Below are positions 25,529 to 35,462 of a stretch of DNA of 64,000 bases, piece by piece; position 1 is the stretch's first letter; every line of letters begins with the position of its first letter. Source of the DNA: Gemmobacter caeni (GTDB lineage Bacteria; Pseudomonadota; Alphaproteobacteria; Rhodobacterales; Rhodobacteraceae); the NCBI RefSeq assembly GCF_003054195.1, contig NZ_QBKP01000001.1, forward strand, positions 248,001-312,000, in the 5' to 3' direction. The notes under the pieces were generated by a model. That model did no database searches. It saw nothing but the letters and a program-made list of their open reading frames with translations, and was not told where the DNA came from. The position numbers and the translations under genes are program-made.

Positions 25529-26578
25529 TCACCCCGGCAGCAGCAGCGATGCGTCGCCGTAAGAGAAGAAGCGATATCCTTCGGAAATCGCATGATCATA
25601 GACCCGCAGGATACGGTCACGCCCCATCAGCGCCGCGACCAGCATCATCAGCGTCGACCTGGGCAGGTGAAAATTGGTCATCAACCCGTCGGCCACGCGG
25701 AAGGTGAACCCCGGATAGATGAAGATGTCAGTCTCGCCCCGCCAGGGCGCAAGTGCGCCACCCTGCGCTGCGCTTTCGATCAGCCGCAGTGCAGTGGTGC
25801 CGACCGGAATGACCCGCCCGCCCGCGGCCTTGGTGGCGGCGATCTCGGCCACGGCGGCCTCGGTCACCTCGCCCCATTCGGCATGCATCCGGTGGGTGGT
25901 CACATCTTCCACCTTCACCGGCAGGAAGGTGCCCGCGCCGACATGCAGCGTCACTTCGGTGAACTCGACCCCGCGCGCCCTGAGCGCGGCCAGCAGACCC
26001 GCGTCGAAATGCAGGCTGGCGGTGGGCGCCGCCACCGCGCCGGAATGGCGGGCAAAGACCGTCTGGTAATCCTGATGATCCTGCGCATCGGGAGCGCGCT
26101 TGGCGGCAATATAAGGCGGCAGCGGCATCTGCCCGGCAGCAGCAAGCGCTGCATCGAAATCCGGCCCGGTCAGGTTAAATTCCAGCACCAGATCGGTCTC
26201 GCCCTTCCGGCTGACCTGCGCCGAAAGCTGATCTGAAAACACGATCACTTCGCCCTGGGCAAGCTTGCGCAGGGGCTTGGCCAGCGCCCGCCAACCGCCC
26301 GAGGCCACAGGTTCCAGCAGGGTGATTTCCACCTTCGCCGAAACCCGGCCCTGCCCCGTATCGCGCCAGCGCGTGCCGTTCAGGCGGGCGGGAATGACCT
26401 TGGTATTGTTCAGCACCAGCCGGTCACCGGGGCGCAGCAACGTCACCAGATCGCGGACATGGAGATCGCGGATCGCTTCCCCCTCGGCCAGCAGGAGCCG
26501 CGCGGCGGGGCGCGGTTTCACCGGACGGGTGGCAATCAGATGCTCGGGCAGGTCGAAATCGAAATCCGCAAGTTTCAT
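25529..26578 (-). CDS. queA: S-adenosylmethionine:tRNA ribosyltransferase-isomerase
   Basis: Transfers and isomerises the ribose of SAM onto preQ1 in tRNA, giving epoxyqueuosine. The 349-residue protein starts [20 protein letters not shown]. It has [12 protein letters not shown] near residue 55, [21 protein letters not shown] near 210, and the C-terminal [17 protein letters not shown], all diagnostic of QueA. Its ATG overlaps the stop of the large AsmA-like gene (ATGA), so the two are translationally coupled although they share no obvious function. Other queuosine genes are not in the window. Confidence 0.96.
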   Translation of the reverse strand: MKLADFDFDLPEHLIATRPVKPRPAARLLLAEGEAIRDLHVRDLVTLLRPGDRLVLNNTKVIPARLNGTRWRDTGQGRVSAKVEITLLEPVASGGWRALAKPLRKLAQGEVIVFSDQLSAQVSRKGETDLVLEFNLTGPDFDAALAAAGQMPLPPYIAAKRAPDAQDHQDYQTVFARHSGAVAAPTASLHFDAGLLAALRARGVEFTEVTLHVGAGTFLPVKVEDVTTHRMHAEWGEVTEAAVAEIAATKAAGGRVIPVGTTALRLIESAAQGGALAPWRGETDIFIYPGFTFRVADGLMTNFHLPRSTLMMLVAALMGRDRILRVYDHAISEGYRFFSYGDASLLLPG

Positions 26579-29500
26579 TGCGCGGGCCTCAGCTTCGGCA
26601 CCGGCTGCCGGAAAATCTCGCGGAACAGGCCAGGTGTCAGGATGGACAGCGGATTGACCGAAATCTCCGGCCGGTCCGATGTGCCGCGGATCTTGTAATT
26701 GAAACCGAACAAGCCTTCGCCCTTGCGTGTCAGAACCGAACCGATACCGTTGAGCAGATAGATGGGCGAGATCACGCCTTGCAGGTTCAGCCGCTTGTTG
26801 CGGCTGTCGAACGTGCCAGCGGCAGAGACGCCCATGGATGCACCCACAGCGGCGCCCCTGCTGACCTCGACCCCCGCCGGTGTCAAGCGGAACTGCGCGT
26901 CCGCCTCGGCAAAGACCAGCCCGGCCCCGTTCAATTGTTCGAGAATGCCAACGACCGATATGGCCGACAGCAGTTCGGCCAGAACCGGGGCATTGGTCAC
27001 GCGGAAATTGCGGGCGGTCGCGATGCCGTTGTAGGTGTTGGCGCCGACGGGCACCAGTTGCAGATCCAGCGCGCCGCCCCGCGCATTGCCAAAGATCCCG
27101 GCCGAGGCGATCACCCCGCCAGCATCGTCCGAGGTGATGCGGATACCGCTGCCGCCCTTCATCGGTGCGACCGTGCCGCGCACCGCCGCCCCCCCGTTCA
27201 CCCGGCCCGTGAAGGTGCCGCCAAAGCCGCCGCGCGTGGTGAACTCGCCCCGCAGGCCGGTCAGGGCTATGCCGTCGGTGACCTGTACGCTGTCCAGCGC
27301 AGCCCGCATCGGCGCACCGTCAGAGGCCCCCCCGCTGCCGCCGCGCTCCGGCAGGCGGCGCAGGTCGATGCGCCCCCCTGTGACCTCAACCCCGACCGCC
27401 CGGCCCTTGCCGCGCCCGGTCAGCGTGACCGGCGCGTCCAGCCAGTTTCCGGCCTGCACGCGGGCAAAACGGGCACGGTCCAGCCCGCCCCCCGCGCGCA
27501 ACGAAATATCGCCCTTCGCGGTCAGGCCCGGCGCCTGCAATGACAGCGCCTGCACTTGTGGCGGCTGCCCCAGCGTCGCCGCCACCTCAAGCCGGCCGGC
27601 CGTGGCCGGTGCCTTACGCCAGCCGATTTCGGGCAAAGCCAGACCCAGCCCGCGCAGGTCCGATGTCAGCGCCAGCCGCCCCGCGCCCCCTTTGGGCAGC
27701 TCCAGCGTGAACTTCCCGCTGCCCTGCCCCGAAACCATCCGGTCCGGCAGACCCAGCGAGAATTCGGCCACCGCGCGCGGCGACAGTTCGACCGTGCCGG
27801 TGATCGTGGATTTGCCGCCCGCCGCCGGACCAAAGGGCAGCTTGTAGGTCGCATCGAACGGCACCGCACCGACCCGCCCCTTGCCGGTAATCGCCAGCCC
27901 CGATGGCCCGGCCGTCAGGTTCAGCGCGGGCGCCGACAACTCCTTGCCCGGCACCAGCACGGCAGAGCGCACATCGCTCAGCCTGCCCTCGACCTGATAG
28001 GAAACGTCGTCCAGCTTGATATGCGGTACCAGCGGCAGGCGCAGCACCGCCGAAACCTCGGCCCGGCCCTCGCCCAGTTCCACGGGGCGACCCGCTTTGG
28101 TCAGAAAGCGGAACGGCTCCTGATCCAGCAGCGACAGCGCGGCGGTCAGGCTGGATTTCGTGCGCAGCTGAATTTCGGATTGCGCGGGCTTTTGCAGGAT
28201 GTCCAGAACCGAAAAGATCGAGCCATCCATCGTGATCCGCCCCCCCACCGGCGGCGTCACCTGCCCGCGATCCAGCACCATCGTATAGCTGTTGCCCTCG
28301 ATCGTGGCATAGCCGCTGCCCTGCCGGATCGGCGGCAGGGTCTTGAGGAAACGCACATCGCCATCGGCGAAATCATATCCCAGCGAAAAGCGCGGCTCGG
28401 CCCCCGGCTCCATCCGCAGGGCGACCTTCACATTGCGCAGCAGGCCTTCCTGCACATTCTCAACCAGCCATTCGCGGGTCTTGTGAACCGCCGACACCGG
28501 CCAGAGGGCCAGCAGCCGGTCATGCCGGATCGCATCCAGCGCCAGATCCAGCGCCAGATGCCAGCCGGAAGCATCGGCGCGGGCCGAGCCTTTCGCCTCC
28601 AGCCGCCGCCCGTCCTCCAGCAGGGTCAGCTGCCCCACATCCAGCCGGAACGGATCAAGCCGCAACCGCAGATCCAGCGCACCCTGGCTGAAGGTGACAG
28701 GCTCGACGAACAGCCCTTCGGGATCGACCTTCACCTCGGAAAAGGCAATCTGCGCCAGAAACGCCGCCGGTCGGCCGCGCGTTACCCCAGGTGCATAGAC
28801 GTGGCCGCTGGCACCCAGACGCAGCGACCGGCTTTGCACCGCAATCTCGGTCAGGTCGATACGCTCCTGCGCGGGATCATAGGCCAGGGCCAGACGCGCG
28901 GAATCAAATCCCACGGGCTTGCTTTCGGGGCTGGGTTGCAGCGCGCCAGCGCCGAGGGCCAGCTCCGCCTCCAGCCCGGCCACCTGCCCCTCGGCATCGA
29001 CAGAGCCGTTCAGCCGCCCGGAAATCGGGGCGTCGAGCGCGGACAGGAAGCCCAGTACCGGCGCCTGCAAAGCCAGATCGCGCGCGGCCACCCCTTCGAC
29101 CGTGGCGCGCAGGCGGGCGCCTGCCGTGCCCCGTTCGGTCCTGACCTGAAGCTGCGCCTGCGCCACCTGCGCGCCACCGGCAAGGGTAAAGCTCAGTTCG
29201 GCGCCCAGACCTTCGGGATCATTGGCCAGAACCGCCCGCCCGTCGCCCAGTTGCCAGACCCGCCCGGCGCGGGCATCATCCAGCCGCAGCGACAGCGCCT
29301 CGACCGTCACCTCCTGCAGGGCCGCGAGCTGAGGACGCGCGAACAAGGCGTCCAGCGCCGCCATCACCTCCGCGAAACTGCCAAGTTGCGGGCCTGCCCC
29401 CGCCTCGCCCAGATCTAGGTCGAACCGCCCCGTCGCATCGCGGCGCAGCCGGATCGACGCGCCGGACAGCACGACAGAGGCGGGGCGCAGACGCAGGGCG

Positions 29501-29871
29501 GCAATGCTCAGCGGATCGAAGGCCACCCGCGCTTCGGGCAGGCGCAGCAAAGGTGCACCACCCGAACGGGTCAGCCGCAGATCTTCCAGCCGCAGGCGCG
29601 GCACCCAGTCCCGGCCCACAGCGATCTCGACACCGCCGATGGACAGGTTGTTACCTCCCATGGGCAGCGCATCGTTCAGCCGCGCCTCGGCCTCCGCCAC
29701 CGCCCAGACCGGCAGGCGGATCGGCTTTCCGGTCAGCGCCAGCAGACCGAACCCCGCCAGACCCACGACCAGCGCGAGGCTCAGCAGCATCCAGAGCCCG
29801 AACCGCATGACGCGGCGCGGCGCGCGGCTGCGCGGGCGAAGCTCCGTCTCTGGTTCTGTTTCGTCGGTCAT
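26575..29871 (-). CDS. Large AsmA-like (DUF3971) envelope protein
   Basis: A 1098-residue protein with one membrane helix near the N-terminus ([20 protein letters not shown], about residues 24-43) and a very long beta-rich periplasmic part. A DUF3971-type core lies around residues 500-700. An AsmA-C region near 900-1060 contains [19 protein letters not shown]-like and [16 protein letters not shown] segments. Such proteins are relatives of TamB and the YhdP group, which bridge inner and outer membranes and are tied to lipid transport. The start at 29871 (MTDETEPE) is preferred; the frame stays open to a TTG at 29937. It overlaps queA by ATGA and is divergent from bcp. Confidence 0.82.
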   Translation of the reverse strand: MTDETEPETELRPRSRAPRRVMRFGLWMLLSLALVVGLAGFGLLALTGKPIRLPVWAVAEAEARLNDALPMGGNNLSIGGVEIAVGRDWVPRLRLEDLRLTRSGGAPLLRLPEARVAFDPLSIAALRLRPASVVLSGASIRLRRDATGRFDLDLGEAGAGPQLGSFAEVMAALDALFARPQLAALQEVTVEALSLRLDDARAGRVWQLGDGRAVLANDPEGLGAELSFTLAGGAQVAQAQLQVRTERGTAGARLRATVEGVAARDLALQAPVLGFLSALDAPISGRLNGSVDAEGQVAGLEAELALGAGALQPSPESKPVGFDSARLALAYDPAQERIDLTEIAVQSRSLRLGASGHVYAPGVTRGRPAAFLAQIAFSEVKVDPEGLFVEPVTFSQGALDLRLRLDPFRLDVGQLTLLEDGRRLEAKGSARADASGWHLALDLALDAIRHDRLLALWPVSAVHKTREWLVENVQEGLLRNVKVALRMEPGAEPRFSLGYDFADGDVRFLKTLPPIRQGSGYATIEGNSYTMVLDRGQVTPPVGGRITMDGSIFSVLDILQKPAQSEIQLRTKSSLTAALSLLDQEPFRFLTKAGRPVELGEGRAEVSAVLRLPLVPHIKLDDVSYQVEGRLSDVRSAVLVPGKELSAPALNLTAGPSGLAITGKGRVGAVPFDATYKLPFGPAAGGKSTITGTVELSPRAVAEFSLGLPDRMVSGQGSGKFTLELPKGGAGRLALTSDLRGLGLALPEIGWRKAPATAGRLEVAATLGQPPQVQALSLQAPGLTAKGDISLRAGGGLDRARFARVQAGNWLDAPVTLTGRGKGRAVGVEVTGGRIDLRRLPERGGSGGASDGAPMRAALDSVQVTDGIALTGLRGEFTTRGGFGGTFTGRVNGGAAVRGTVAPMKGGSGIRITSDDAGGVIASAGIFGNARGGALDLQLVPVGANTYNGIATARNFRVTNAPVLAELLSAISVVGILEQLNGAGLVFAEADAQFRLTPAGVEVSRGAAVGASMGVSAAGTFDSRNKRLNLQGVISPIYLLNGIGSVLTRKGEGLFGFNYKIRGTSDRPEISVNPLSILTPGLFREIFRQPVPKLRPAQ

Positions 29872-29980
29872 GCCTGCGTCTTTTCCGGCATTCGGGCTTT
29901 TTTCGCCGGGGTTGCCTTTAACTTTGCCCGAAGGCAACTAAAATCCCAAGCATCTTCACAGTATTGGCATGGAGCCGCCC

Positions 29981-30445
29981 ATGACACCTACCCCCGGAAC
30001 CCTCGCCCCCGATTTTACCCTGCCGCGCGATGGTGGTGGTGAGATCGCGCTTTCGGCCCTGAAGGGTCGCAAGGTGATCCTGTATTTCTATCCCAAGGAC
30101 GACACGCCCGGTTGCACGACAGAGGCGCTCGACTTCACCGCGCGCGCCGCGGATTTCGATGCGGCCGGGGCCATGGTGATCGGCATTTCCAAAGACAGTG
30201 TGAAGAAGCACGACAAATTCGTCGCCAAACACGGGCTGGGCATCGCACTGGCCTCTGACGAGCAAGGCACCACCTGCGAGGATTACGGCGTCTGGGTCGA
30301 GAAAAGCATGTATGGCAAGACCTACATGGGGATCGAGCGTACCACCCTCCTGATCGACGCAGAGGGCCGCGTGGCGCAGGTCTGGCCGAAGGTGAAGGTC
30401 GCGGGCCATGCCGACGAGGTGCTGGAGGCTGCACGCGCGCTATGA
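29981..30445 (+). CDS. bcp: Bcp/PrxQ-type peroxiredoxin
   Basis: A thioredoxin-dependent peroxidase that reduces hydrogen peroxide and organic hydroperoxides. The 154-residue protein has the peroxidatic Cys45 in KDDTPGCTTEALDF. The position of the E. coli resolving Cys50 is Leu, so it is either a one-Cys enzyme or uses Cys99 in GTTCEDYGVW. The ATG at 29981 is chosen because GGAG lies six bases upstream; the ATG at 29969 would place that site inside the gene. It overlaps the DUF455 gene by ATGA, pointing to a shared oxidative-stress or iron theme. Confidence 0.94.
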   Translation: MTPTPGTLAPDFTLPRDGGGEIALSALKGRKVILYFYPKDDTPGCTTEALDFTARAADFDAAGAMVIGISKDSVKKHDKFVAKHGLGIALASDEQGTTCEDYGVWVEKSMYGKTYMGIERTTLLIDAEGRVAQVWPKVKVAGHADEVLEAARAL

Positions 30446-31263
30446 CCACACTTGCCGAGATGGCGGTCGAGGTGCTGGCCACCGCCGATGGCCGTGCCAA
30501 ATGCGCCCTGTCGCAACGCCACGCCGAAAGCTGGTTCGCCGCCCGCGCGGCGGGTGTGCCGATCCCGGTCGGCACCGCCAGCCCGCCGTCGCACCCCGCG
30601 CGTCCCGCGCAACCCGAACTGCTGGACCCGCGCGACGTGCCGCGTCGCCGCCCGAGCAGCCCGCAGGGCCGCATCGCGCTGCTGCATGCGGTCGCGCATA
30701 TCGAACTGAATGCGGTCGACCTGCATTGGGATATCATCGCGCGCTTCGGCCATATCGCCATGCCCCCCGGTTTCTATGACGACTGGGTGAAATCCGCCGC
30801 CGAGGAATCCAGACATTTCAACATGATCTGCGATTGTCTTGAGGCATCGGGCAGCCATTACGGCGCGCTGCCCGCCCATGCGGGCATGTGGCGCGCGGCC
30901 TCGGACACGGCGGAAGACCTGTTCGGCCGCCTTGCCGTGGTGCCCATGGTACTGGAGGCGCGCGGCCTCGACGTCACCCCCGGCATGATCGACATTTTCC
31001 GCCGCGCCGGGGCCGATCAGGCCGTCGCCGCGCTGGAGGTGATTTACGCCGAAGAAGTGGGCCATGTTGCCTATGGCTCCAAATGGTTCAACTGGCTGTG
31101 CGGCCGGGATGGGCTGGACCCGAAAGAGGTGTTCCATACCCTTGTACGGCAGTATTTCCACGGCGCGCTGAAACCTCCGTTCAATGAAGAAAAACGCGCC
31201 GAAGCCGGGCTGCCCCCCGATTTCTACTGGCCGCTGACCGGGAAGGATGAACCCGTCGACTGA
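30442..31263 (+). CDS. DUF455 ferritin-like protein
   Basis: A 273-residue soluble protein with a four-helix ferritin-like core. Candidate di-iron ligands recur in helix pairs: VAHIELNAVDLHWDI near residue 92, AAEESRHFNMICDCLE near 125, LEARGLDVTPGMI near 175 and YAEEVGHVAYGSKWF near 204, giving E, E-xx-H, E and E-xx-H. This resembles the MiaE/ferritin-like diiron fold. No substrate is known for DUF455. It overlaps the bcp stop, so it is translated with the peroxiredoxin. Confidence 0.85.
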   Translation: MTTLAEMAVEVLATADGRAKCALSQRHAESWFAARAAGVPIPVGTASPPSHPARPAQPELLDPRDVPRRRPSSPQGRIALLHAVAHIELNAVDLHWDIIARFGHIAMPPGFYDDWVKSAAEESRHFNMICDCLEASGSHYGALPAHAGMWRAASDTAEDLFGRLAVVPMVLEARGLDVTPGMIDIFRRAGADQAVAALEVIYAEEVGHVAYGSKWFNWLCGRDGLDPKEVFHTLVRQYFHGALKPPFNEEKRAEAGLPPDFYWPLTGKDEPVD

Positions 31264-31414
31264 TCGGCGGGATATTGCCGATTTCTGCACAGCAGCAGGC
31301 GGCATTCGCCTGCATCGGTTCAAATTTGTTGCGGCAGCGGCAGGCGCGCCTTAATCACGTCGCCGGGGATCAGGTGCCAATGCGCACCGATGGCCGGGTA
31401 ACCGGGGACACGAC

Positions 31415-32794
31415 GTGACTTCCGGTTCCATTGCCGCAACAAAAATGGAAAACCGTGTGCTGACGCGTCTCGCCTACCGGATCAACGCCACGCTCGACCG
31501 CTATCTGCCCGAGCAGCGCCTGTTCCTGAAATCGGATACCGCCACCCGCTTTATCCGCCTGCGTCCCGCGACCCAGGCCATTGCCCTTGCGGGCGGCGGC
31601 CTTCTGGTGGCATGGACCTTCATCGCAACTTCGATCCTGCTGATGGACAGCATTTCAGCCGGGTCCGACCGCGACCAGTCGCTCCGCCAGCAGGCCCTGT
31701 TCGAGGAACGGCTGACCACGCTTTCCAACGACCGCGACCGCCGCGCCGAGGAAGCGGTGAATGCGCAGGACCGCTTCAATCTGGCGCTGGCCGAGGTCAG
31801 CGACATGCAGGCCCGGCTTCTGGCCTCCGAAGACCGCCGGAAGGAACTGGAAACCGGCATCGACGTGATCCAGAACACGCTGCGCCGCACCATCAAGGAA
31901 CGCGACGAGGCCCGCGCCGCCGCCGACAAGGCGCGCACGGCGCTGGCCAGCGCCGGCGGCACCCATACCGAAGCCGGTCGCGCCCGCGATGCGCTGGCCA
32001 CACTCGACATCATGGCGGGTGCGCTTGGCAATACCGCCAAAGAGCGGGACGAAATGGCGCGTGTGGCCGAGGCCGCCCGCGACGAAACCGCCGCCATCAC
32101 CCGCTCCAAAGAAGAGCTGGAACTGCGCAACGACGCCATTTTCGCCCGGCTGGAAGAGGCGGTGACCGTCTCGATGGGGCCGCTGGACAAGATGTTCCGC
32201 GCCGCGGGCATGTCGCCGGACGATCTGCTGAAACAGGTGAAACGCGGCTATTCCGGCCAGGGTGGCCCGCTGATGCCCTTCGTATCCACCAAGGGCACCA
32301 CACTCAGCCCCGACGAACAGCGCGCCAATGCGATTCTCCAGGGTCTCGACCGGATGAACCTCTACCGGCTGGCGGCGGTGAAATCGCCCTTCGCCAATCC
32401 GATTCCCTCGGGCAACTACCGCTTCACCTCGGGCTTCGGCTATCGCCGCGATCCCAAGGGCGCGGGCACCCGCATGCATGCGGGCCTCGATTTCGCGGGC
32501 TCCTATGGCACCGCGATCCGCGCCACCGCCGATGGCGTCGTGGTCCATGCAGGCTGGAGCAACGGTTACGGCCGCATGGTCAAGATCCGTCATGACTTCG
32601 GGCTGGAAACGCTTTATGGTCATATGTCGCAAATCCGCGTCAGCGTGGGCCAAAGGGTATCGCGCGGCGACCGGATCGGTGATATGGGCAATTCAGGCCG
32701 GTCCACCGGCACACATCTTCACTACGAGGTTCATGTCGGGGGCCGCCCGGTCAATCCGATGACCTTCATCAAGGCAGCGAGCGATGTTTTCTAA
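31415..32794 (+). CDS. M23 family murein endopeptidase with coiled coil
   Basis: A 459-residue envelope protein. A membrane helix lies at about residues 55-78, a long coiled coil at about 85-265 with heptad-like E/R/A runs, and an M23 (LytM) domain at about 345-455. The zinc ligands are present: HAGLDF gives H-xxx-D and STGTHLHYEVH gives the HxH pair. It would cut peptide cross-links in peptidoglycan or activate an amidase. The GTG at 31415 is used; an ATG at 31445 is the alternative. Its last 11 bases overlap the bactofilin gene, a pairing seen in other bacteria where bactofilins position M23 enzymes. Confidence 0.92.
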   Translation: MTSGSIAATKMENRVLTRLAYRINATLDRYLPEQRLFLKSDTATRFIRLRPATQAIALAGGGLLVAWTFIATSILLMDSISAGSDRDQSLRQQALFEERLTTLSNDRDRRAEEAVNAQDRFNLALAEVSDMQARLLASEDRRKELETGIDVIQNTLRRTIKERDEARAAADKARTALASAGGTHTEAGRARDALATLDIMAGALGNTAKERDEMARVAEAARDETAAITRSKEELELRNDAIFARLEEAVTVSMGPLDKMFRAAGMSPDDLLKQVKRGYSGQGGPLMPFVSTKGTTLSPDEQRANAILQGLDRMNLYRLAAVKSPFANPIPSGNYRFTSGFGYRRDPKGAGTRMHAGLDFAGSYGTAIRATADGVVVHAGWSNGYGRMVKIRHDFGLETLYGHMSQIRVSVGQRVSRGDRIGDMGNSGRSTGTHLHYEVHVGGRPVNPMTFIKAASDVF

Positions 32795-33263
32795 AAGCAG
32801 AATCAACGAACCCGGTCCGAAACAGGTGGAAGGCGAAAAAGCCAAACCCGCGGACCTGCCTGCCGCCAAGCCCGCGATGGATTTCTCGGCTTCGGCGGTG
32901 AAGGCCAAGCCCAATGCTTCGGTGCTGTCCTCCGATCTGACGGTGGTCGGCAATCTGCGCACCACCGGCGATATCCAGGTGGAAGGCACGGTCGAGGGCG
33001 ATATCCGCGCCCATTTGCTGACCGTGGGCGAAACCGCCACCATCCGGGGCGAGATCGTAGCGGATGACATCGTAGTCAACGGCCGCGTCATCGGTCGCGT
33101 GCGCGGTCTGAAGGTGCGTCTCACCTCCACCGCACGGGTCGAGGGCGACATCATCCACAAGACCATTGCCATCGAATCGGGCGCCCATTTCGAAGGCTCG
33201 GTCCAGCGTCAGGACGACCCGCTGAATGGCGTTAAGGCCATCGCCGGCCCGAAAGAAGACTGA
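32784..33263 (+). CDS. Bactofilin
   Basis: A 159-residue polymer-forming cytoskeletal protein. After a 45-residue charged, Ala/Lys-rich tail, the right-handed beta-helix core runs from about residue 50 to 150. Repeating strands read LTVVGNLRTTGDIQVEGTVE, then GDIRA and GETATIRGEIVADDIVVNG. Bactofilins assemble on the inner membrane and localise wall enzymes, shaping the cell or its appendages. The start overlaps the M23 peptidase gene by 11 bases, so the two are translationally coupled. A strong terminator follows. Confidence 0.94.
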   Translation: MFSKSRINEPGPKQVEGEKAKPADLPAAKPAMDFSASAVKAKPNASVLSSDLTVVGNLRTTGDIQVEGTVEGDIRAHLLTVGETATIRGEIVADDIVVNGRVIGRVRGLKVRLTSTARVEGDIIHKTIAIESGAHFEGSVQRQDDPLNGVKAIAGPKED

Positions 33264-33285
33264 TCGGAGCCTTTCCGATCCATCA

Positions 33286-33314
33286 GGGGCGCCCGACGGC
33301 GCCCCTTTTTCTTT
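33286..33314 (+). terminator. Intrinsic terminator after the bactofilin gene
   Basis: GGGGCGCC (33286-33293) pairs with GGCGCCCC (33298-33305) around CGAC and is followed by TTTTTCTTT. Confidence 0.9.
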
Positions 33315-33319
33315 ATGCC

Positions 33320-33352
33320 CTGCTTCTTGCCCAAATACTCAAAACGCCAGCC
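33320..33352 (-). repeat. Intergenic repeat, GAGTATTT class, copy 4
   Basis: On the minus strand this reads GGCGTTTTGAGTATTTGGGC then AAGAAGCAGG. It lies between the bactofilin terminator and the convergent DUF2189 gene and closely matches the copy at 5836-5866. Confidence 0.6.
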
Positions 33353-33370
33353 TCACCGCCCCACGCGCCG

Positions 33371-34144
33371 TCAGGTCAGTGCGCACCGATACAGATGCCA
33401 CGAGGCATGGCCCAGCACCGGCAAGGCCACCAGAAGGCCCAGAAAGGCCGGAATCATCGCGACGAACAGCGTGATGGCGATGAATGCGCCCCATGCCAGC
33501 ATGACCACCGGATTTTCCCGCACCAGCGCAAGGCTCGTCAGCATCGCCGTGACGAAATCCACCTCCCGCTCCAGCAGCAAGGGCAGGCTCACCACCGTCA
33601 GCGAAAACAGCAGAGTCGCAAAGACCGCGCCGATCGCTGTGCCCACCGCCAGCATCATCAGCCCCTGCCCGGTCAGGAACAGACCCAGCGAGCTGGAGAC
33701 ATTGGTCAGCGTCGCGGTGCCCAGGAACAACGCGAAGATCATATGCGCGAGGAAATTCCAGAACAGGAAGAACACCACGACCACCGCAGCAATCGAGGGG
33801 ATCTGCCGGTCCTTCTGACGAAAGATCACCCCGGCAATGCCCCCCCAGTCCAGCGGCTCGCCTGCCTGCAAGCGGCGCGAGATTTCATAGAAACCGCAGG
33901 CGATGAACGGACCGAGGATCGGGAAGCCGGCACTTGCGGGTAGCGTCCACCACAATTGTCCGCGCGCGGTCAGCGCCCAGGCCACCAGCCAGCCGCCCAG
34001 CACATAGACCGAGGCGAAGGCCAGCCCATAGACAGGTGCCGCGCGGAAATCGCGCCAGCCCGCGCGCAGGCTCGCGCCCAGATCAGCAAAGGTGACCTCG
34101 TTGATTTCGGGCACATGCGGTGGCCCGGTCTCGACATGCGTCAT
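33371..34144 (-). CDS. DUF2189 family membrane protein
   Basis: A 257-residue protein with about six membrane helices. It begins with a soluble stretch, PPHVPEINEVTFADLGASLR, then AGWRDFRAAPVYGLAFASVY, which is the conserved DUF2189 opening. It ends GLLVALPVLGHASWHLYRCA, also typical. The family is common in Rhodobacteraceae and sometimes annotated as cytochrome c oxidase subunit I-like without evidence. Function is unknown. It is on the same strand as prfB, 85 bases downstream of it. Confidence 0.85.
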   Translation of the reverse strand: MTHVETGPPHVPEINEVTFADLGASLRAGWRDFRAAPVYGLAFASVYVLGGWLVAWALTARGQLWWTLPASAGFPILGPFIACGFYEISRRLQAGEPLDWGGIAGVIFRQKDRQIPSIAAVVVVFFLFWNFLAHMIFALFLGTATLTNVSSSLGLFLTGQGLMMLAVGTAIGAVFATLLFSLTVVSLPLLLEREVDFVTAMLTSLALVRENPVVMLAWGAFIAITLFVAMIPAFLGLLVALPVLGHASWHLYRCALT

Positions 34145-34204
34145 AATGTCCTCCCTCTCGGGAGAACCTTAAGCGCGCGGTGTCGGGATCGAAAAGATGT
34201 AATT

Positions 34205-34224
34205 GCGCGGCGAGTTTACCGCGC
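34205..34224 (-). terminator. Weak hairpin after prfB
   Basis: GCGCGG (34205-34210) pairs with CCGCGC (34219-34224). On the minus strand it is followed by an A/T-rich stretch but no clear T run. Confidence 0.3.
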
Positions 34225-34229
34225 GCCGT

Positions 34230-35357
34230 TCAATCCTCGGCGGTGGCCTCGGCACGGCTCTTGCCGGCCACATCCATGGCCAGCGTCGCCTGCATGAAAC
34301 GGTCCAGATCACCGTTCAGAACCCCGTCGGTATCCGAGGTTTCCACCCCGGTCCGCAGATCCTTGACCATCTGATAGGGTTGCAGGACGTAAGAGCGGAT
34401 CTGGTTGCCCCAGCCCGCATCGCCCTTCGCTTCATGCGCGGCGTTGATCGCAGCGTTCCGTTTGTCCAGTTCCATCTGGTACAGCCGCGATTTCAGCGCC
34501 TTCATGGCGATGTCGCGGTTCTGGTGCTGCGATTTTTCCGAACTGGTCACCACGATGCCGGTGGCAAGGTGGGTGATCCGCACCGCCGAGTCGGTGGTGT
34601 TGACGTGCTGGCCACCCGCCCCCGACGACCGATAGGTGTCGATGCGGATTTCGTTCGGCAGCACCTCGATCTCGATATTGTCGTCCACCACCGGATAGAC
34701 CCAGACCGAAGAAAACGACGTATGCCGCCGCGCAGCCGAGTCGTAGGGCGAAATCCGCACCAGCCGGTGCACGCCACTTTCCGACTTCAGCCAGCCATAG
34801 GCATTATGGCCCGAAATCTTGTAGGCGACAGATTTGATGCCCGCTTCCTCGCCTTCCGAAATCGACTGAAGCTCGACCTTGTAGCCCTTCTTTTCCGCCC
34901 AGCGGGTATACATCCGCGCCAGCATCGAGGCCCAGTCGCAGCTTTCGGTGCCGCCAGCGCCCGCGTTGATCTCAAGGAAGGTGTCGTTGCCGTCAGCCTC
35001 ACCGTCCAGCAGCGCCTCAAGCTCCTTCTCGCGCGCGGTCTGCACCAGCGCCCTGATCCCGGCCTCGGCCTCGGTGACGATCTCGTTGTCGCCTTCCATC
35101 TCGCCCAGTTCGATCAGTTCCAGATTGTCACGCAGCCCGCTGTCGATCATCCGGTAGGTGCCGATGGCATCCATCAGCATCTGCCGCTCGCGCATCAGCT
35201 TCTGCGCCTTGGCCGGATCGTTCCAGAGGTTCGGGTCCTCGATCATGGCGTTGAATTCTTCCAGCCGGTGCGGCGCCGTCTCGTAATCCATCCGCTGCGC
35301 CAGCAGGGCCAGCGACTTGCGGATGGTTTCGGCTTGGGACTGGGTTTCGGCGCGCAT
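34230..35357 (-). CDS. prfB: Peptide chain release factor 2, no programmed frameshift
   Basis: RF2 ends translation at UGA and UAA. The 375-residue protein carries the catalytic GGQ in [17 protein letters not shown]. The stop-codon recognition segment reads [15 protein letters not shown], so the tripeptide is SPY instead of the E. coli SPF. The whole gene is in one frame from [14 protein letters not shown], with no internal UGA near codon 25, so the autoregulatory +1 frameshift of many bacteria is absent. It is 105 bases downstream of the PBP1A gene on the same strand. Confidence 0.97.
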   Translation of the reverse strand: MRAETQSQAETIRKSLALLAQRMDYETAPHRLEEFNAMIEDPNLWNDPAKAQKLMRERQMLMDAIGTYRMIDSGLRDNLELIELGEMEGDNEIVTEAEAGIRALVQTAREKELEALLDGEADGNDTFLEINAGAGGTESCDWASMLARMYTRWAEKKGYKVELQSISEGEEAGIKSVAYKISGHNAYGWLKSESGVHRLVRISPYDSAARRHTSFSSVWVYPVVDDNIEIEVLPNEIRIDTYRSSGAGGQHVNTTDSAVRITHLATGIVVTSSEKSQHQNRDIAMKALKSRLYQMELDKRNAAINAAHEAKGDAGWGNQIRSYVLQPYQMVKDLRTGVETSDTDGVLNGDLDRFMQATLAMDVAGKSRAEATAED

Positions 35358-35462
35358 GGCGGGTTCTCTCGTATCGGATGGACGGCTGCGGGGCCAGGAT
35401 GCCCGGCGCAGGGTAATAACGCCTCGCCCCCCGCCCGGCAAGGGCGGGGTGGGGACGGAAGT

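Noticed and set aside
27556-29418. A 620-codon open frame opposite the AsmA-like gene
   Set aside because: Shadow of a high-GC gene: Gln/Arg-rich, no domain and no start signal.
31316-31332. GGTTCAAAT resembling a tRNA T-loop
   Set aside because: No acceptor or anticodon stems can be folded around it; I found no tRNA in the window.
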